DNA of 64,000 nucleotides from Atopsyche davidsoni (lineage: Eukaryota; Arthropoda; Insecta; Trichoptera; Hydrobiosidae): the NCBI GenBank assembly GCA_022113835.1, contig JAILWY010000016.1, positions 4,378,501 through 4,442,500 of the forward strand. The letters are read 5' to 3'. Positions 47,241-58,984 of this stretch are shown piece by piece; position 1 is the stretch's first letter, and each line of letters starts with the position of its first letter. The notes beneath the pieces are model-generated. The model was not told the origin of the DNA and did no database searches. It saw nothing but the letters and a program-made list of their open reading frames with translations. A program made the translations under genes and the position numbers.

Positions 47241-47308
47241 TGGTGCGGAATCCGCACCTCTCGAGTTGCGGCATTACATCGTGTGGTGCGGAATCCGCAC
47301 CTCTCGAG
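47241..47308. repeat. Subterminal palindromic repeats of the piggyBac-like element
   Basis: The 25-bp unit beginning TGGTGCGGAATCCGCACC and ending TCTCGAG occurs at 47241-47265 and 47284-47308. Each unit contains GGTGCGGAATCCGCACC, an almost fully self-complementary 17-mer. Such repeats are plausible transposase-binding sites. The left end of the element lacks them. Confidence 0.85.
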
Positions 47309-47465
47309 TGCAAAGGGTTAATATTATTTGGAGCCTATAAATGTAATGAGCGTCTTAAGTGCGCACTCTAAGTTATGTTCCCAAATGTAAAAAAATAAGT
47401 CGTCGCCGGAGCGTGATCGCTTTAAAAATGCTTTTCTTTAGGAAGGGACACATTTTTAAAATAAC

Positions 47466-47735
47466 TCAATCTATTTTAAAGCAGCATTTTTTCTCTGTCG
47501 TATATTGCTTTGCCATTTTCCCAAATCGATACCATTTAAGACTATTTGTAACGCAACCAAAAAAAAAATACTTGCACAGGAGCTCTCCATAATGATGAAT
47601 GGCCTCCTCCACCCAAGAAACAAACCGCCGCGGATATTCAAGTGGTGTTTCGCGAACTCCTTTATTTTCTTTAAAGTCTAGAATGCTCTGGTTAGTGTTA
47701 GCTCTTCCCAAATGCCGTTCTGCAGAAACACACAC
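47466..47735 (-). other. Open frame of unknown origin next to piggyBac
   Basis: The minus-strand frame has fairly even amino-acid use (for example YPRRFVSWVEEAIHHYGELL) up to about residue 55, then runs into a poly-Phe stretch from an A-run. On the minus strand TGTGTGTTTCTGCAG, a 3' splice-like site, stands just inside its start (about 47718). I recognise no family. It could be a relic exon or a degenerate transposon gene, or chance. Confidence 0.25.
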
Positions 47736-47984
47736 TTGCTAAATCTGATCACAAACACAAAAATAAATGAGTAAATTATTCAAAGTGAAATCTTTCAAGT
47801 AATGAAATTTTTACCACCAAAAATATGTTATTAAGGCAAGGCTTCATTTTTAATTCCAACTTATACATTTTTTCATGCTGCGTTGACGGTGGTTGCATTT
47901 TTTAGAAATTTGATATCAAGCTCATTGATTTTTCGTGAGTATATTGATGTCGTCTTTAAACCGACTTAAACAATCAGAGTCTCG

Positions 47985-48255
47985 CAAAGCTGCCCCGAAG
48001 CGCCGGCCCTCGGTCAGTGCCCACGCAGAGGGCGTGGGTGCACGTGAAGCGGAAGATTTATCGCCGCCAGAGAGGGCCGCTCTTCACGCCGACGGAGGAA
48101 ATGGCAGCGCCGTCGCAGAATACTAATGCTATTGTCCCGACGCCGCTGAGGCGCCGCCATTTGCATGATGCGGCCAGGAAACAGCGCTCCGCTCACCCAC
48201 TACCGGTAGTCGTCACTTGGAAGGATGATTCGAGCCGACTAGCATCCTAACCCAC
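47985..48255. promoter_or_regulatory. GC-rich candidate regulatory module
   Basis: The block includes GATTTATCGCCGCCAG near 48054 (Abd-B-like TTTAT word) and GCGCCGCCATTTGCATGATGCGG near 48151, with an octamer-like ATTTGCAT. It is open in three overlapping frames of both strands with unrelated peptides, so coding is unlikely. Confidence 0.4.
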
Positions 48256-48940
48256 TGCCGTAATTTTGCATTTATGTTTGCAACTTGCGTCATACTTCAA
48301 CAAGCTAAAAACAAACGGCATTCAACATCGCTCAGCCGTTGAATGCATTTCATTTTGACAGATCGAATGTCGTCCCGCCTCGGATTCTCGGACGTATCTC
48401 TCAACTGTCGATTCTTATCTAAGTTTCCAATAGTTCGAAATAGATATTAATATCTTTCTATTCGACCGTAAATAAAATGTGTCAATCATAGAACGGGTTT
48501 TATATTTACTCAAACTTGATAAAAACATCTAATGCGTTTCTTATCGACAGATAAAGCAATCCGCCATGGATACTCGTGTACTTCATTCCGGCCTCGAATT
48601 AATTTTACAGAAATAACGGATCGACATAAACCTAATTTTATTAACAGATATATATATATATAGTAATAATTTACCGTTGTTACAATTAAACACCTACCCA
48701 ATTATTAAAAAAATATTCCAATCAAAACTTCAATACGCTAATTTTTAAATCAATGACGATTCCTTAATTTTATAATTTTACTCGCTGCATCGCTTCAGTT
48801 GAGAATTTTTGACTATGTCATAAACTTTCTAAAACTAAGCAAGCACATTATTACTGAACTAGCTTATAACATGTCTACTTGTGTTATTTGTGGTGTAATA
48901 AGGGTGAAAGCATTTATACGACTGCAGTTCAAAACTAAGT
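48256..48940. other. AT-rich noncoding DNA
   Basis: No gene is seen; a short (TA)n tract lies near 48647-48662. Confidence 0.5.
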
Positions 48941-48944
48941 ATGA

Positions 48945-49085
48945 TCCAGCTCTCCCCGATTGTTAGGTTCACCTGCCGGGGGTTGGCCACGCCAAACTTC
49001 TGCCGGCGGCTTATCACTGGGCGTCATGCTCCCAGACTGCTGCCTTCTGCAAGTTGTACCCGGCCCCGGGGGGTTAAATCAACTA
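48945..49085. promoter_or_regulatory. GC-rich candidate regulatory element
   Basis: A compact block of about 140 bp rises sharply from AT-rich DNA (GGGGGTTGGCCACGCC near 48979, CCCGGCCCCGGGGGG near 49059). It has no open frame of note. Function is inferred only from composition. Confidence 0.3.
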
Positions 49086-50420
49086 GCTTCTCGCAAAAAT
49101 ACAGTGGTGCTTGATTTGATGTAAAAATACTAATAAAAAAACTTTATATTACTTACACATTACAGACTTGGTCAGCATTACTGGTCGTTTCATAAATCTA
49201 CACGTTTTAACTTAAGATATTTTATTCCTAAATGTAACGTTTAATATTTTCATCACATCAAAGTGTTTTATGCATATTATCTGTCTGCGTGAATCTCAAG
49301 ACAAGATGACGTTCAAGACGTATTCCTTTTTTATTACGATTTTGCTAAAAATCTTTATTACTTCACCACTCTTCATAATATGTTTGCTGAATTTAATGTA
49401 TAATCTTCAGTGATATTCGGCATTATGTGTTTTATTTAACAAGTGCAGATTATTACCTGAAAATGCTATATTAAAATTTAAAAATTCCTTCGTGCTACAG
49501 CATAAAATAGGAATATTGCTTTTCTTTTATTAAACTGCAAGAACATATAATCCTTGACTCTTTGTACTTTCTTAATATTGTTGAAGTGTTTTTCTATTAT
49601 CTTTGTAGTTGTTGTAATCTCACGTGAATCATAAATTTTTTCCAAGAAGTCTAAATTTTATCTTCGTCAGTTTTAAGAAGAATTGTGACTAAAGTGTAAA
49701 AAAATTTAACGACTCGGCGACTCTGTGCATCTACTCGCTTTTTCTTGTGTTGCATTTCTTGTTGTGAAATATATTCACCGTGCGTTGATCATTTACTGAA
49801 AGACGTGACGTCATCAACGGCCAGAATACTCAGAGCAACAAATGAGTATGTTTTCATTTCCCTGGATTTCTCTCACTTCGGTTTCGAAAGCTTATTTAGA
49901 TTAGAATCCGTAGTCGTCTAGATTCAATCGGAGACCTGATAATATTGGCAAACACGCCCGGGACTCGACAGATGGTGTTGATGACCCTTTCGGCGGGTGA
50001 CAATAATCTTGTTTGGTCCCAGAAGGGTTATTGGGCAGTGTACTCAGGGGAATGGTATTGCTTCTATTGTCCATTGTCCAATCACCCATTTATTTTGTAA
50101 ACTTTTAGGTACCGTCATCACAAGTATTTGTTCCTAAAAGCAAAATTTAATAAATATACATACTGTATCGCGATTGCTCAGAGGCTGTTGATATTGTGCG
50201 TCTGTTTTTATTTAATTAATATTCCTGTCAATACCATACCGCTTGTTTCCTACTCGATATATCGGACCTTTGCCTTGGAGGCAGGCATTTAATATTTCCC
50301 ATTTATCAAGATAATCCATTGGTTTTATAAAATGTTACAAAATAAAAACGTTGCATTTACAATTTACTTTCAAAGATCGATTTATATGAATTATAATTTA
50401 TAGTAAATATTCTTCCACTA
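49086..50420. other. AT-rich noncoding DNA with an isolated CRE
   Basis: No gene is seen. A perfect TGACGTCA lies at 49806-49813. The frame 49901-50089 (minus) has no domain. Confidence 0.5.
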
Positions 50421-50423
50421 CTA

Positions 50424-50512
50424 CCGACAACTGAACGGTTATTAGCCAATAGCGTCCTCTTTTGCAAAAACACCAAATTTAAGAGGAAGCTATTGGCTAA
50501 TCGGCTGTCGGT
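50424..50512. ncRNA. Pre-miRNA-shaped hairpin (candidate)
   Basis: The arms at 50441-50461 (ATTAGCCAATAGCGTCCTCTT) and 50481-50501 pair in 20 of 21 positions around a 19-nt loop. After an asymmetric internal loop (11 against 4 nt), CCGACA (50424-50429) pairs with TGTCGG (50507-50512). Size and shape fit an insect microRNA precursor of about 89 nt. The arm matches no microRNA I remember, and a tiny inverted-repeat element or a pair of CCAAT boxes is equally possible. Confidence 0.3.
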
Positions 50513-51225
50513 TGTATGGCAGCAAATATAGACTGCTTAAGATTACACGCTTTGATCGGTCATTGATAATTCGTGTTCAATTAGTCAGACTCATACTTTA
50601 ATGATAATGACTCCCAATGCTCGTTACCAAGCCGGCCAATGGGTTAACACAGTTATCATTAAGTACTGTATAGTTTTAATGGAAATATATTCAAATAACT
50701 CATTTCATACAGCAATTATTTTCGTAAATTAGGAACTTTCAATTTTTTCAGTGTTTAATTACAATTATCCAAACTACTCGTTATAATTTATTACTGAATG
50801 TAAGTTATTTACCGTAATTGTAACTTTGTCAATGTCAGCCCAATGTATATGACCTAGTCTTACAATTAACAATTAAGAAGAACTTGTCGGTCAAAACACA
50901 TAAATTGCAAGTTTGCATGCAAACATTTCATTAATTTATTTATAAGTACTTTTAAATTGTAATTAACAATACATTAATTATTAGGTATATCCAGCGAAGT
51001 TTGGGTTAAGTCGATGTAGGTGAACCTTAAAATGAATCACACCTTTTTTATCCACAACATAATGGTTAAATTTTTAAAATATAAATAATTCTCTCGGTGA
51101 GCGCTTTTGCCTTTTTTTAGGCCATATAATCCCATACATATTTTGTGTCACATCTTTTTTTAAAACTGAAGCCTCCCAAGCGTTGCGTCAAAATATTGCA
51201 GTTGAAATTTGTAGATTGATTGTCA
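50513..51225. other. AT-rich noncoding DNA
   Basis: Nothing is recognised. Confidence 0.5.
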
Positions 51226-51229
51226 TAAT

Positions 51230-51465
51230 CTACTCTCGCATCCGAGGCTATTCCTCTCGAGCCAACATTCTCAAGAATCCAGTGCAGACACGTGGCGGGC
51301 AGGGGCAGGGAGGGGCAGGTGAGGACAGACGGGGGCTGAAGCTGAACCACTCTCGAGCGGAACTGAAATCTGTTTCGCGCTCCGCTGATCGGGCAACGAA
51401 GGAACCGCATTTTCCAACCTCTGCGATGCCAAAACCCACCCGACACGGTTACTAACTTGCGAACA
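51230..51465. promoter_or_regulatory. GC-richer island, open on both strands
   Basis: A block of about 235 bp is spanned by frames 51183-51455 (plus) and 51117-51473 (minus). The purine-rich plus strand (GGGCAGGGGCAGGGAGGGGCAGG near 51298) gives Gly/Arg and Pro-rich frames by composition. No domain is seen. It may be regulatory. Confidence 0.25.
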
Positions 51466-52823
51466 TCCCTCATATCATTTTAGACACCCCCAATACACAA
51501 ACCGCCTAAAACACTTCGATCACATCCCTGTTAACATCGAACAACCTATCTCGTTTGCCTATCAGCATATTTTGCACTATCCTGTAAACTTAATAATATT
51601 ATTCCATCAATTGTGTTGTAATAGTTCAACTTGTGTAATGTACAAAAAACGGTTTGAGTTTTAATATACTTTTGTTGGGTTTGAGAGCACTTCCTTACGC
51701 AGTTTCTCTGAGACCTTTTAAATATGCGACAGTTTTTCTCGGCAAATATATTAATCAGTTTAAAAATCTCATGTCGTACAATTCTTATTATCTTTGTAAT
51801 CGTTAGATTGGTTATGGGTTACGATGGATCCCTACGGAGTCTATCAATAGCTATAATTTATTATAGATTGATTATTTGTTTTATAAAATTATAACGAATA
51901 CTCGTAAATCTACCCTCAAATGTTAGGGGCTAAAATAGAGCAGGGTTCAGCTGCTCTTCTTGTGGCGCTGTGTGAAAGCGTCCTCGATATTCCGCCTTGG
52001 GTGTGTACCGAGATACACTCGCCTCTCCCAATATGATATTCACTCGAGAATGTGAACGCTCGGTTTTGCGAGGGGCTTATATCTTATATCCTTATATGCC
52101 GTTCTGGATATTTCATATTCCAAATATCCACATAGTGCTAGGTGATACGTGAAAACCTGGAAAAACTTGAATCGAAAATGAACTGTGTACAAAATATTTA
52201 AATAATTTCGCTTTTAGCATTGTGGATACTAATCTAAAAATTATTTTCATAAACGTCGTTATAATAAAATGAATACATTAATATAAAATGAAACATGATC
52301 GATTCGATGTTTTTTATTAATTAATATTTATGTCTTTTCTGTATTTGATAATATTTTAATTATCACCAATTTGTAGAATTATCTTCAAACAGCATGGAAA
52401 GTTTAATATTTTTTTGCTTTTGAGAAAAACTATCTGTTCTCGAATTATAATAGGACAAACATTTGTAAAACTTTGAGGTACAATTATATTTTATTAAGAT
52501 CGAGACAATATTATTTTCTTGGTTGTGTAACACCAATGTTTCTTACCAATACTTTTGATTGTAACAATATTTTTTTAATTATCCAAAATTAGATTTCTTT
52601 GAAATAATCTTCTCACAATACAAAAAGTAAATATAAATTTATAATGATCGTTAACTTTTTTTTAGAATTTTTTCGTACTTATCCAATTTTTTGTTTTTTT
52701 AAAACTTGACAATTAATTCTTCAGTTGCCTTTTATCCTGAACTTTGAAGAGACGGCCCTTAAATTTACACGGGTGATATAAAACATCGATGGCCGAAATT
52801 TCATTCAGAAATAACTTAATTTC
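51466..52823. other. AT-rich noncoding DNA
   Basis: No gene is seen. A modest GC-richer patch lies at 51950-52080. Confidence 0.5.
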
Positions 52824-53346
52824 GGGTCTAGGTCCCATAATCGAGTTTTTTTGATAATTTTCTAATCCGTTTTGCGAAAAATCGACTGCACCAATCAAAA
52901 ATATTTAAATGCAAAAAGTTTGATACATCCCTTCTTCCGAACACAATATTTTTTTATTTCTTATAAATTTACTATTAATATGATAAATATGTGTTTTTCC
53001 GATTGAAGTGTAGGAATTTGGAGATTCGTCCGGTACATTTTCCAAGAATCCTAAACATTTAAAAGTCTTTTTTTCAATTGGAATTGAAAGATTAAATATA
53101 AATTTAAAAATTAAAAAAAAAAAATCTTTAACAAACTTTGGTTTTGTAAATTCGTCATTTTATCCCATTTTTTAACATCTTCAAGATTTTATTTTACCTT
53201 AAAAATGGACGTAAATTAAATAATAAAAAATTGGTAAATATAATTTATTGTTTTCTCAATACTCTGTAAAAAATTAACTTTCGACATAGAAAAATAAAGT
53301 GACAATTAAATTAATTAAATGACACGATTTCGCCAGGTAATGGACT
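52824..53346. repeat. Unclassified interspersed repeat, copy 2
   Basis: Same family and orientation as 1766-2308, with scattered point changes and an internal loss of about 17 bp (near 53103). Sequences outside the match are unrelated in the two copies (left ACTTAATTTC against CGTTATTAA; right ACTGTTTC against CTAGAAGG), which places the ends within a few bases. Confidence 0.8.
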
Positions 53347-53350
53347 GTTT

Positions 53351-53372
53351 CTGGTGTCCGGTTGGACACCAG
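53351..53372. repeat. Short perfect hairpin next to repeat copy 2
   Basis: CTGGTGTCC, GGTT, GGACACCAG is a 9-bp perfect stem with a 4-nt loop, about 5 bp beyond the end of repeat copy 2. Copy 1 has no such hairpin, so it is not part of the shared unit. Confidence 0.7.
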
Positions 53373-53502
53373 AGGCAATCAAAAGGCTGGGAGCCTGCCT
53401 AAGGGGATTAAATGAAATAAATACGTAATATTCCAGATCATTTCGCGCTGTCTTTTGAGATTGGGTTTCTTCAGAAGTTGAGTATTTTAAAATAATACAA
53501 AA

Positions 53503-53522
53503 TGTGTGTGTGTGTGTGTGTG
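53503..53522. repeat. (TG)10 microsatellite
   Basis: Ten uninterrupted TG units, which explain the Thr-His runs in the overlapping minus-strand frames. Confidence 0.95.
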
Positions 53523-53790
53523 AGTGACGAGTTGGTTCTGTGTTGAGTTCTGGTGGAACACACAAGTGTTCCCGATACCGGGCGAGTGTTCGTGGCGGAT
53601 GTGCATATGGAAACGATTCTGCAGACTGTTTGTACAGCGATTGCTGTGTTGACACAGCGCCAGCAGACCCTCCCACCGCTGCTGAATACACGATTCAGGA
53701 CACCGCTCAACTACCTTCCTTGACGGACATTCAACGCAAAGCCACAACTCAAAAACACCGCCACACTGAAATGAAATACTGGATACTCAT
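53523..53790. other. Complex block, open on both strands, after the TG repeat
   Basis: Plus frame 53540-53839 and three overlapping minus frames (53311-53691, 53471-53710, 53487-53747) cover this segment. Composition is more even than in the surroundings. Peptides match no family I know. It could be the tail of a retroelement, given the adjacent repeat, or a conserved noncoding element. I cannot choose between them. Confidence 0.3.
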
Positions 53791-55630
53791 GATTAAAACA
53801 ATTTTTTTTATTCGACAATGGCTGCTGCTTGCCTGGTAAATTATACAGTCTGTTCGGTTCGTATATTTTTTCATTGCTCCCTAAAAGTTTTTAATTTGAT
53901 TATTCGCAGTATTTCTATCCTTTTTTGGGATCACGGTGATTCAGCGGGAATGCCATTTATATGTATCTATTCTTGTATTCTAGTGGTTTAAAAGATTCAA
54001 GCTTTATAAGTTGAAACCATTAAATTTAAATAAGTAAGCGTTCGTAAATAATACATTTCTATTCGAAAGTTAATTATTAACGTACTTTATTTTTGAGGAC
54101 TTTCAATCTCGGGTACATCTAACAATACAAAGTAATATAATTTAAATTTTCTCTACAGTTAGTTGAGATAGGAATACTTATGACATCTTTATTAAATATG
54201 TATGTATACTTCACTCGATTATAGACACTATCGTGTTTCGCGTCTGTATCATCCCACACCAAACTCCCTTGTACTCGCTATCAAAGATCTTCAAAGCAGC
54301 ATTTTCTGTACTGAATGCTCTAACGTCATTATAAATTCCTTTGATAATTGACTTCGTTAAACCTATTTTCTAAGTAATAATTCAGTCCGGATCCGCGGTA
54401 ATTGGATTTTAAGTACTCTTTCTTTATTTTCTCTGCTTACCTCTATTATGTGCTTTAAAACCCTCTGCGTAACAATGAGCTACATTTCTTCGTTAAAAAA
54501 GTTTAATTTTCCCTTATTAAAATGGTTACCTTATTCATAACGAAAGCAACTGTAGAACTTCGAAGCGGAGGTTGAAACATCTCACCGCAAACAAGGGAGC
54601 AACTTGTCGGGTCGGTCGATGTACACTCAATTCTCGGCGCAAAGTTGGGAAGTTTGAATTCATATACAGACTACAATAATTGTCCTTCATTTATAAGTTG
54701 CTCAGCTTGGCGTTGGTTTCATTTCCTTTTTATATACGTTTAACGTTAGTAGTACCTTGGAGGTACTCATGTTCATCAAAATAAACCTAAGTTACAGATT
54801 ATCCACGGTGGGATAATTCATTGGAACACTTTTTTTTTCGTATAAAAAGTGGTTAATTATAATCAAATATATGTTTATGTACCATGCGACATTTTTACTT
54901 ACGAATAATGAATATTGAAAATCCAAAGACAAAACAATGGGTGAGCATCCTGCACGTACTCAAATCTTCCTTGCTTTTTTGCCATGTGATGTCATTTTCC
55001 TTCATTGTCATTCGTTCGCAGTGCGCTGGCAAACATCGTTATCTGTATTTAATTCAACAGACGACTGATGCTTACATCGCGGTTGTGTTTATTTAGCCGG
55101 AGGTAGACTGGAGTTTCTCCAGATGAGCCAGCAAAGCGACTCGTACGCCATACTCGTACAAAATGACTGCAAACGAAAGTATTCCGCCGCGGAGCGTCAA
55201 ATGGGAATGTGTTAGCGCGACGTCTGTGCCGTGAGTGAATTGCGGTCCGTTGATTGCGCACACTTATTCATGCTGAAAACGTGACATGTAAATGAAGAAA
55301 TATACTTATAAATAAAACATTTTTTTAATCTTAAGCAGGCTTAGGTTTTTAAATTACCTAAAAACAAGTCTCTGTGTTTATAAAAAAAAAACGCTATTTA
55401 TATTATTTATTTATTTGAAAATCGTTTTTAGTTTTCTTCTTTATATTACAAATAAGCTAATGACATTAGTAAATAAAAATATTTCAAGGTTTATTTTCAC
55501 TACGAAAAAGTCAGATTAACTGAATGTCTTCATGTGTGTAATGACTATATATAGTTTTATCAAAAAATATGTTGCACATAAAGTACATCATTTATCTATT
55601 TAAATATAAAAGTATACATGGTAGATTGTT
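53791..55630. other. Mostly AT-rich noncoding DNA
   Basis: No gene is recognised. GC-richer patches at 54550-54640 and 55090-55260 could be regulatory. The minus frame 55049-55261 is Arg-rich and without a domain. Confidence 0.45.
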
Positions 55631-55672
55631 TCACGGATAGCTCAGCGATAAAATTATCGCTTCTTTTAATTG
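55631..55672 (+). repeat. Possible tRNA/SINE-head fragment
   Basis: TCACGGATAGCTCAGCGATA resembles the start of insect tRNA-type SINEs, and AGCGATAA/TTATCGCT form an 8-bp inverted pair in the D-arm position. No B box is found downstream, so this is weak. Confidence 0.3.
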
Positions 55673-56795
55673 AAATAAAAAATCGTTTTAACATTGTTTT
55701 TTTTATTATATAGATGAAATATTGAATAACAGTTCGATTATTATTTTCAATTCTCTTCAATAAAAGGTCATATTTGGTCATTGTTTGGTCCTCAAATGAT
55801 TCCACTTCCAATATGGTGTTTCGCCATCCGAAAGACTTTAATCATTGTTAAGTACACAGCAGCCTTACGTTAGGTTTCTTAGATGCCATTCAAACCGTCG
55901 GTTAAACCGACTGCTGTCTACTACGTAATTAACGTATTTTGTCCGTTTTACCTCCCGCGGCACCGAAGCATTCGATTTCAACACCGCATCTTTATATCAT
56001 AACTATAAACAATTTGCCACAATATTACAAATATTACATTTATAATCAGTTGGAAACCATTCAGCAATAAATCAACATGGAATTCCATTGGAGACTTTTA
56101 TGCCGGTCATTTGAATATGAAACGATATTTTTCACTTATTTAAGCATTAAAATACGTCGAAACCTTTCGAAATTTCTATCCGTAAATATTCACTTTGATC
56201 ATTGTGCTATTTGTAATCTCATAATTTATTTTAGATATTTTAAAGTTTTTCTTCTAATCGACAGTAAAAAAAAACTTCTTATTAATATAGCATTCAATAG
56301 TTTTTCACATTACTATCTGTAAAATCTTGGGTCATAAAAATATAAAGTGAATAAAGTATTTCATTAGGACAAGACGTTTGAGTTTAATTTTTAGTTTATT
56401 AGTCTGTCACAATGTAAGAAAGCTAGTTTCTTATTTACATGTTTTTTGGAAAGTAATCAATGTTGAATTAAAATATATCAACACAATCTGCATTTTTTAT
56501 GTTGTTATGAATATATAATATATTCTAACACTTCTATGTGTTAAATATACTTTTTCTCCCATCTTATGTGTTGAATAAATACAAAAGGATATATAAAATT
56601 GCCATCACTACTTTGTTGACTGAACTTTTAACCTTAAAACTCTTGTATGACATCAAAACTTTATATGATATCTAATAAAGCACACCAGTAGATATTTACG
56701 CCCATAAAAATAACCATAAAACAAGTTATTATCCTTTCTAACATCCAATACTTTAATGAAATTTTCTCCATGGCACACTATATAGCAGCTCGGTC
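55673..56795. other. AT-rich noncoding DNA
   Basis: Nothing is recognised. The frame 56077-56322 is rich in Phe, Ile and Lys, as expected of AT-rich chance frames. Confidence 0.5.
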
Positions 56796-56799
56796 CTAA

Positions 56800-57030
56800 C
56801 ACAATTCAGTTGACCATCCCTCAGGGAGCCATCCGGTCTTCCGCGAATTCCACCCCTTGAAAAACTTATCCCCCGCCTGCCAATCGTCACCGCCGCCTTT
56901 ATTTTTCCATCCCCTTCAAATCTCTCGTCTCTAGGACGTGCTAGTAGCGACAGACACCCTCGAGCCCACAGACAGGGATGTTTTCATTGGAGCCTTCCAA
57001 CCCTAACATAGGGGGACTTCCGCCGGTAGT
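56800..57030. promoter_or_regulatory. C-rich candidate regulatory block
   Basis: A block of about 230 bp, pyrimidine-rich on the plus strand, is bounded by AT-rich DNA and has no open frame of note. Composition is the only evidence. Confidence 0.25.
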
Positions 57031-57755
57031 CTGAGGTGTATTCAATCTGACAATATTTTGATGTTGTTAATTTAATATTTTTTTTATATACTTTTGAACA
57101 ATTCCTATAATATTTAACATAAATATAATATTACAATAATCGTTTTATTTTTTACTGTATCTTATCATCCTTTATAAAAAAGGGTATATAAGTTTTATTA
57201 AATACACGCATAGTTTTTATATTATATATTTGGTGGAATACACAGAAAAGGTTTCACTTTTAATTTCAAAGTTTACTTAATTTTTACTTCAAATTGTTTT
57301 ACGATAAAGATAATACAATAGCACAAGCTTTGATTTTGAGCTCAGTGCGTGAGCTTTTATCGATAGTTAACGGCACAAACAATAATGTGACAGGCAGGGA
57401 TACAAAACCGATTTTCTCCGAGGAGAGCTTTCAAATGATGCTGCCTTTTCTTTCGTATCCTCAATTCGAGTGTGAATAATATTTGTTTTTTTTTATGTTA
57501 TGTTTATAAAAGACCTTAACTTAAAAATAGAATGGAAACATAAATATGATTGTATACAATTCTGTAAATATTTTATACCCGACAAAGCCACATATTTTAG
57601 GTCGCTGTAACGGTATGATATTGACAACTAAAATGTAAACTGACGTGATACATTTTTAACTTTTTACAGAATTTTGAATTTGTTAATTATTTTATAAATG
57701 CTCATTTGCAGTTACATCTAAATACAAAGCGTAAACCCAACGTCATTTCCTCCGC
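57031..57755. other. AT-rich noncoding DNA
   Basis: No gene is recognised. The frame 57294-57479 has fairly even composition but no domain, no splice pair and no neighbours to support it. Confidence 0.45.
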
Positions 57756-57759
57756 CAAT

Positions 57760-58065
57760 CTCCTCGTTAAAACGATCGAGTAAGTCTTTCGCGCAATTAA
57801 AACCAACGAACATCCCCGTCGCGTCGTCCTCCTCCTAACAAAATCCGCGGCTTAAATGGGAACAGTTGGGAAAAGTTCCGGGCCGGGGGAGGCGGATGGG
57901 GCCGATTGAAAATTACGCCGCATTGAGAGCGCCGCGCCTGCAGAGCCTCCCGTGCTGCACTTTTGTGCCGAGGCTTTGCTGCTGGAGGCTGCGCTGCAGC
58001 TTGGAGAGCACTCTCGCCTTGGCGGCGCGAACAGCGTCGCTGATGAATGCTTGTTGTTTTGCGGA
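57760..58065. promoter_or_regulatory. GC-rich candidate regulatory module
   Basis: A strong GC island, with GCCGGGGGAGGCGG near 57882, a series of GCTGC/CTGCAG words at 57950-58005, and CGATTGAAAATTACGCCGCATTG near 57903. The frame 57866-58084 is Cys/Leu/Arg-rich by composition only. Confidence 0.35.
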
Positions 58066-58980
58066 GTGTGCTAAATCTCTATGAACTGAACTACAGCTTT
58101 GGCTTTTTTTTAAACATCATTTCAGGAGCTCTCAATTAAGTTGTATTTCAAAGCATCTAATTTTAAATAAGAAAAAAAACACTTTTATCTAATTTATAAG
58201 TAAATAATTATTGTAGGCTTTGGCGGTTATAGTTTGACTGTCACATAAGATAACCTCAGTCGTGTCCGATCCCTTGAGATGTGTTCATGTGAAAGCAAGG
58301 CGGACTGGGCTGTCAAAGTTCGTGATTTAGTTATCATCTTCATATTATACACTAATAGAACTAACTGCGATGCCACCGTAGTCTGGCCACGTTATGAATC
58401 ACTCCAATAAGATATTTGTCTAGCAACTACTAGTACATCTGTTCCGGACTTGCATATAACTATTCAAATTCTTGCTCAGTTGCAGTGCCTCTGTAAAGAA
58501 AATATTTATTCATTGAAATTGTCCTTGTGTTTAAATAAATCATAATAATTTTATGGACTATCGAAATCATTCGATACTAGCAGTCTTAGCTATTTCAACT
58601 ACAGTGTAATGGAGTCTTTATTGAAGAGCGTATACATTACCAAGCGTTTTAACACCGCATTACTATTATTTTTATTTTGTTCTTACATGAGGCATCAATG
58701 TTAACATAATAAGATATCCATTGAAATCAAGAGTCTGTATAACGACATGCTCGTAGAAATCAGGAGTAAATAATAAAAATAAAAGTTTATACCAGGTAGT
58801 AAAGCGGGGTTGCTCAGTCGTATACTTGCCATAAATTTAAGCCACCGTATAATTTTATGGTCGTTTGATATCCGCAGCGGAGGCGCGATGCTCCTCGGTG
58901 ATTGTTTACCGAGGCTCTCATCCTCGCGCTTGTGTATGCATTTATTCCGTCCAATGGCGTGTACGTCTATTTTCAATTTG
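58066..58980. other. AT-rich noncoding DNA with a minor island
   Basis: No gene is seen; the patch at 58860-58970 is slightly GC-richer and open on both strands. Confidence 0.45.
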
Positions 58981-58984
58981 TCTC

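Larger units (their letters stand above)
46279..47317 (-). mobile_element. Internally deleted piggyBac-like transposon
   Basis: The 1,039-bp element is bounded by TTAA on both sides (46275-46278 and 47318-47321), the piggyBac target duplication. Its ends are CCCTTTGCGCTCGAG and, inverted, CCCTTTGCACTCGAG (14 of 15). On the minus strand it keeps the 3' part of a piggyBac-family transposase. The rest of the transposase, including the DDD catalytic core, is missing, so the copy is non-autonomous. The right end holds two copies of a 25-bp subterminal repeat that contains a perfect palindrome. Confidence 0.9.
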
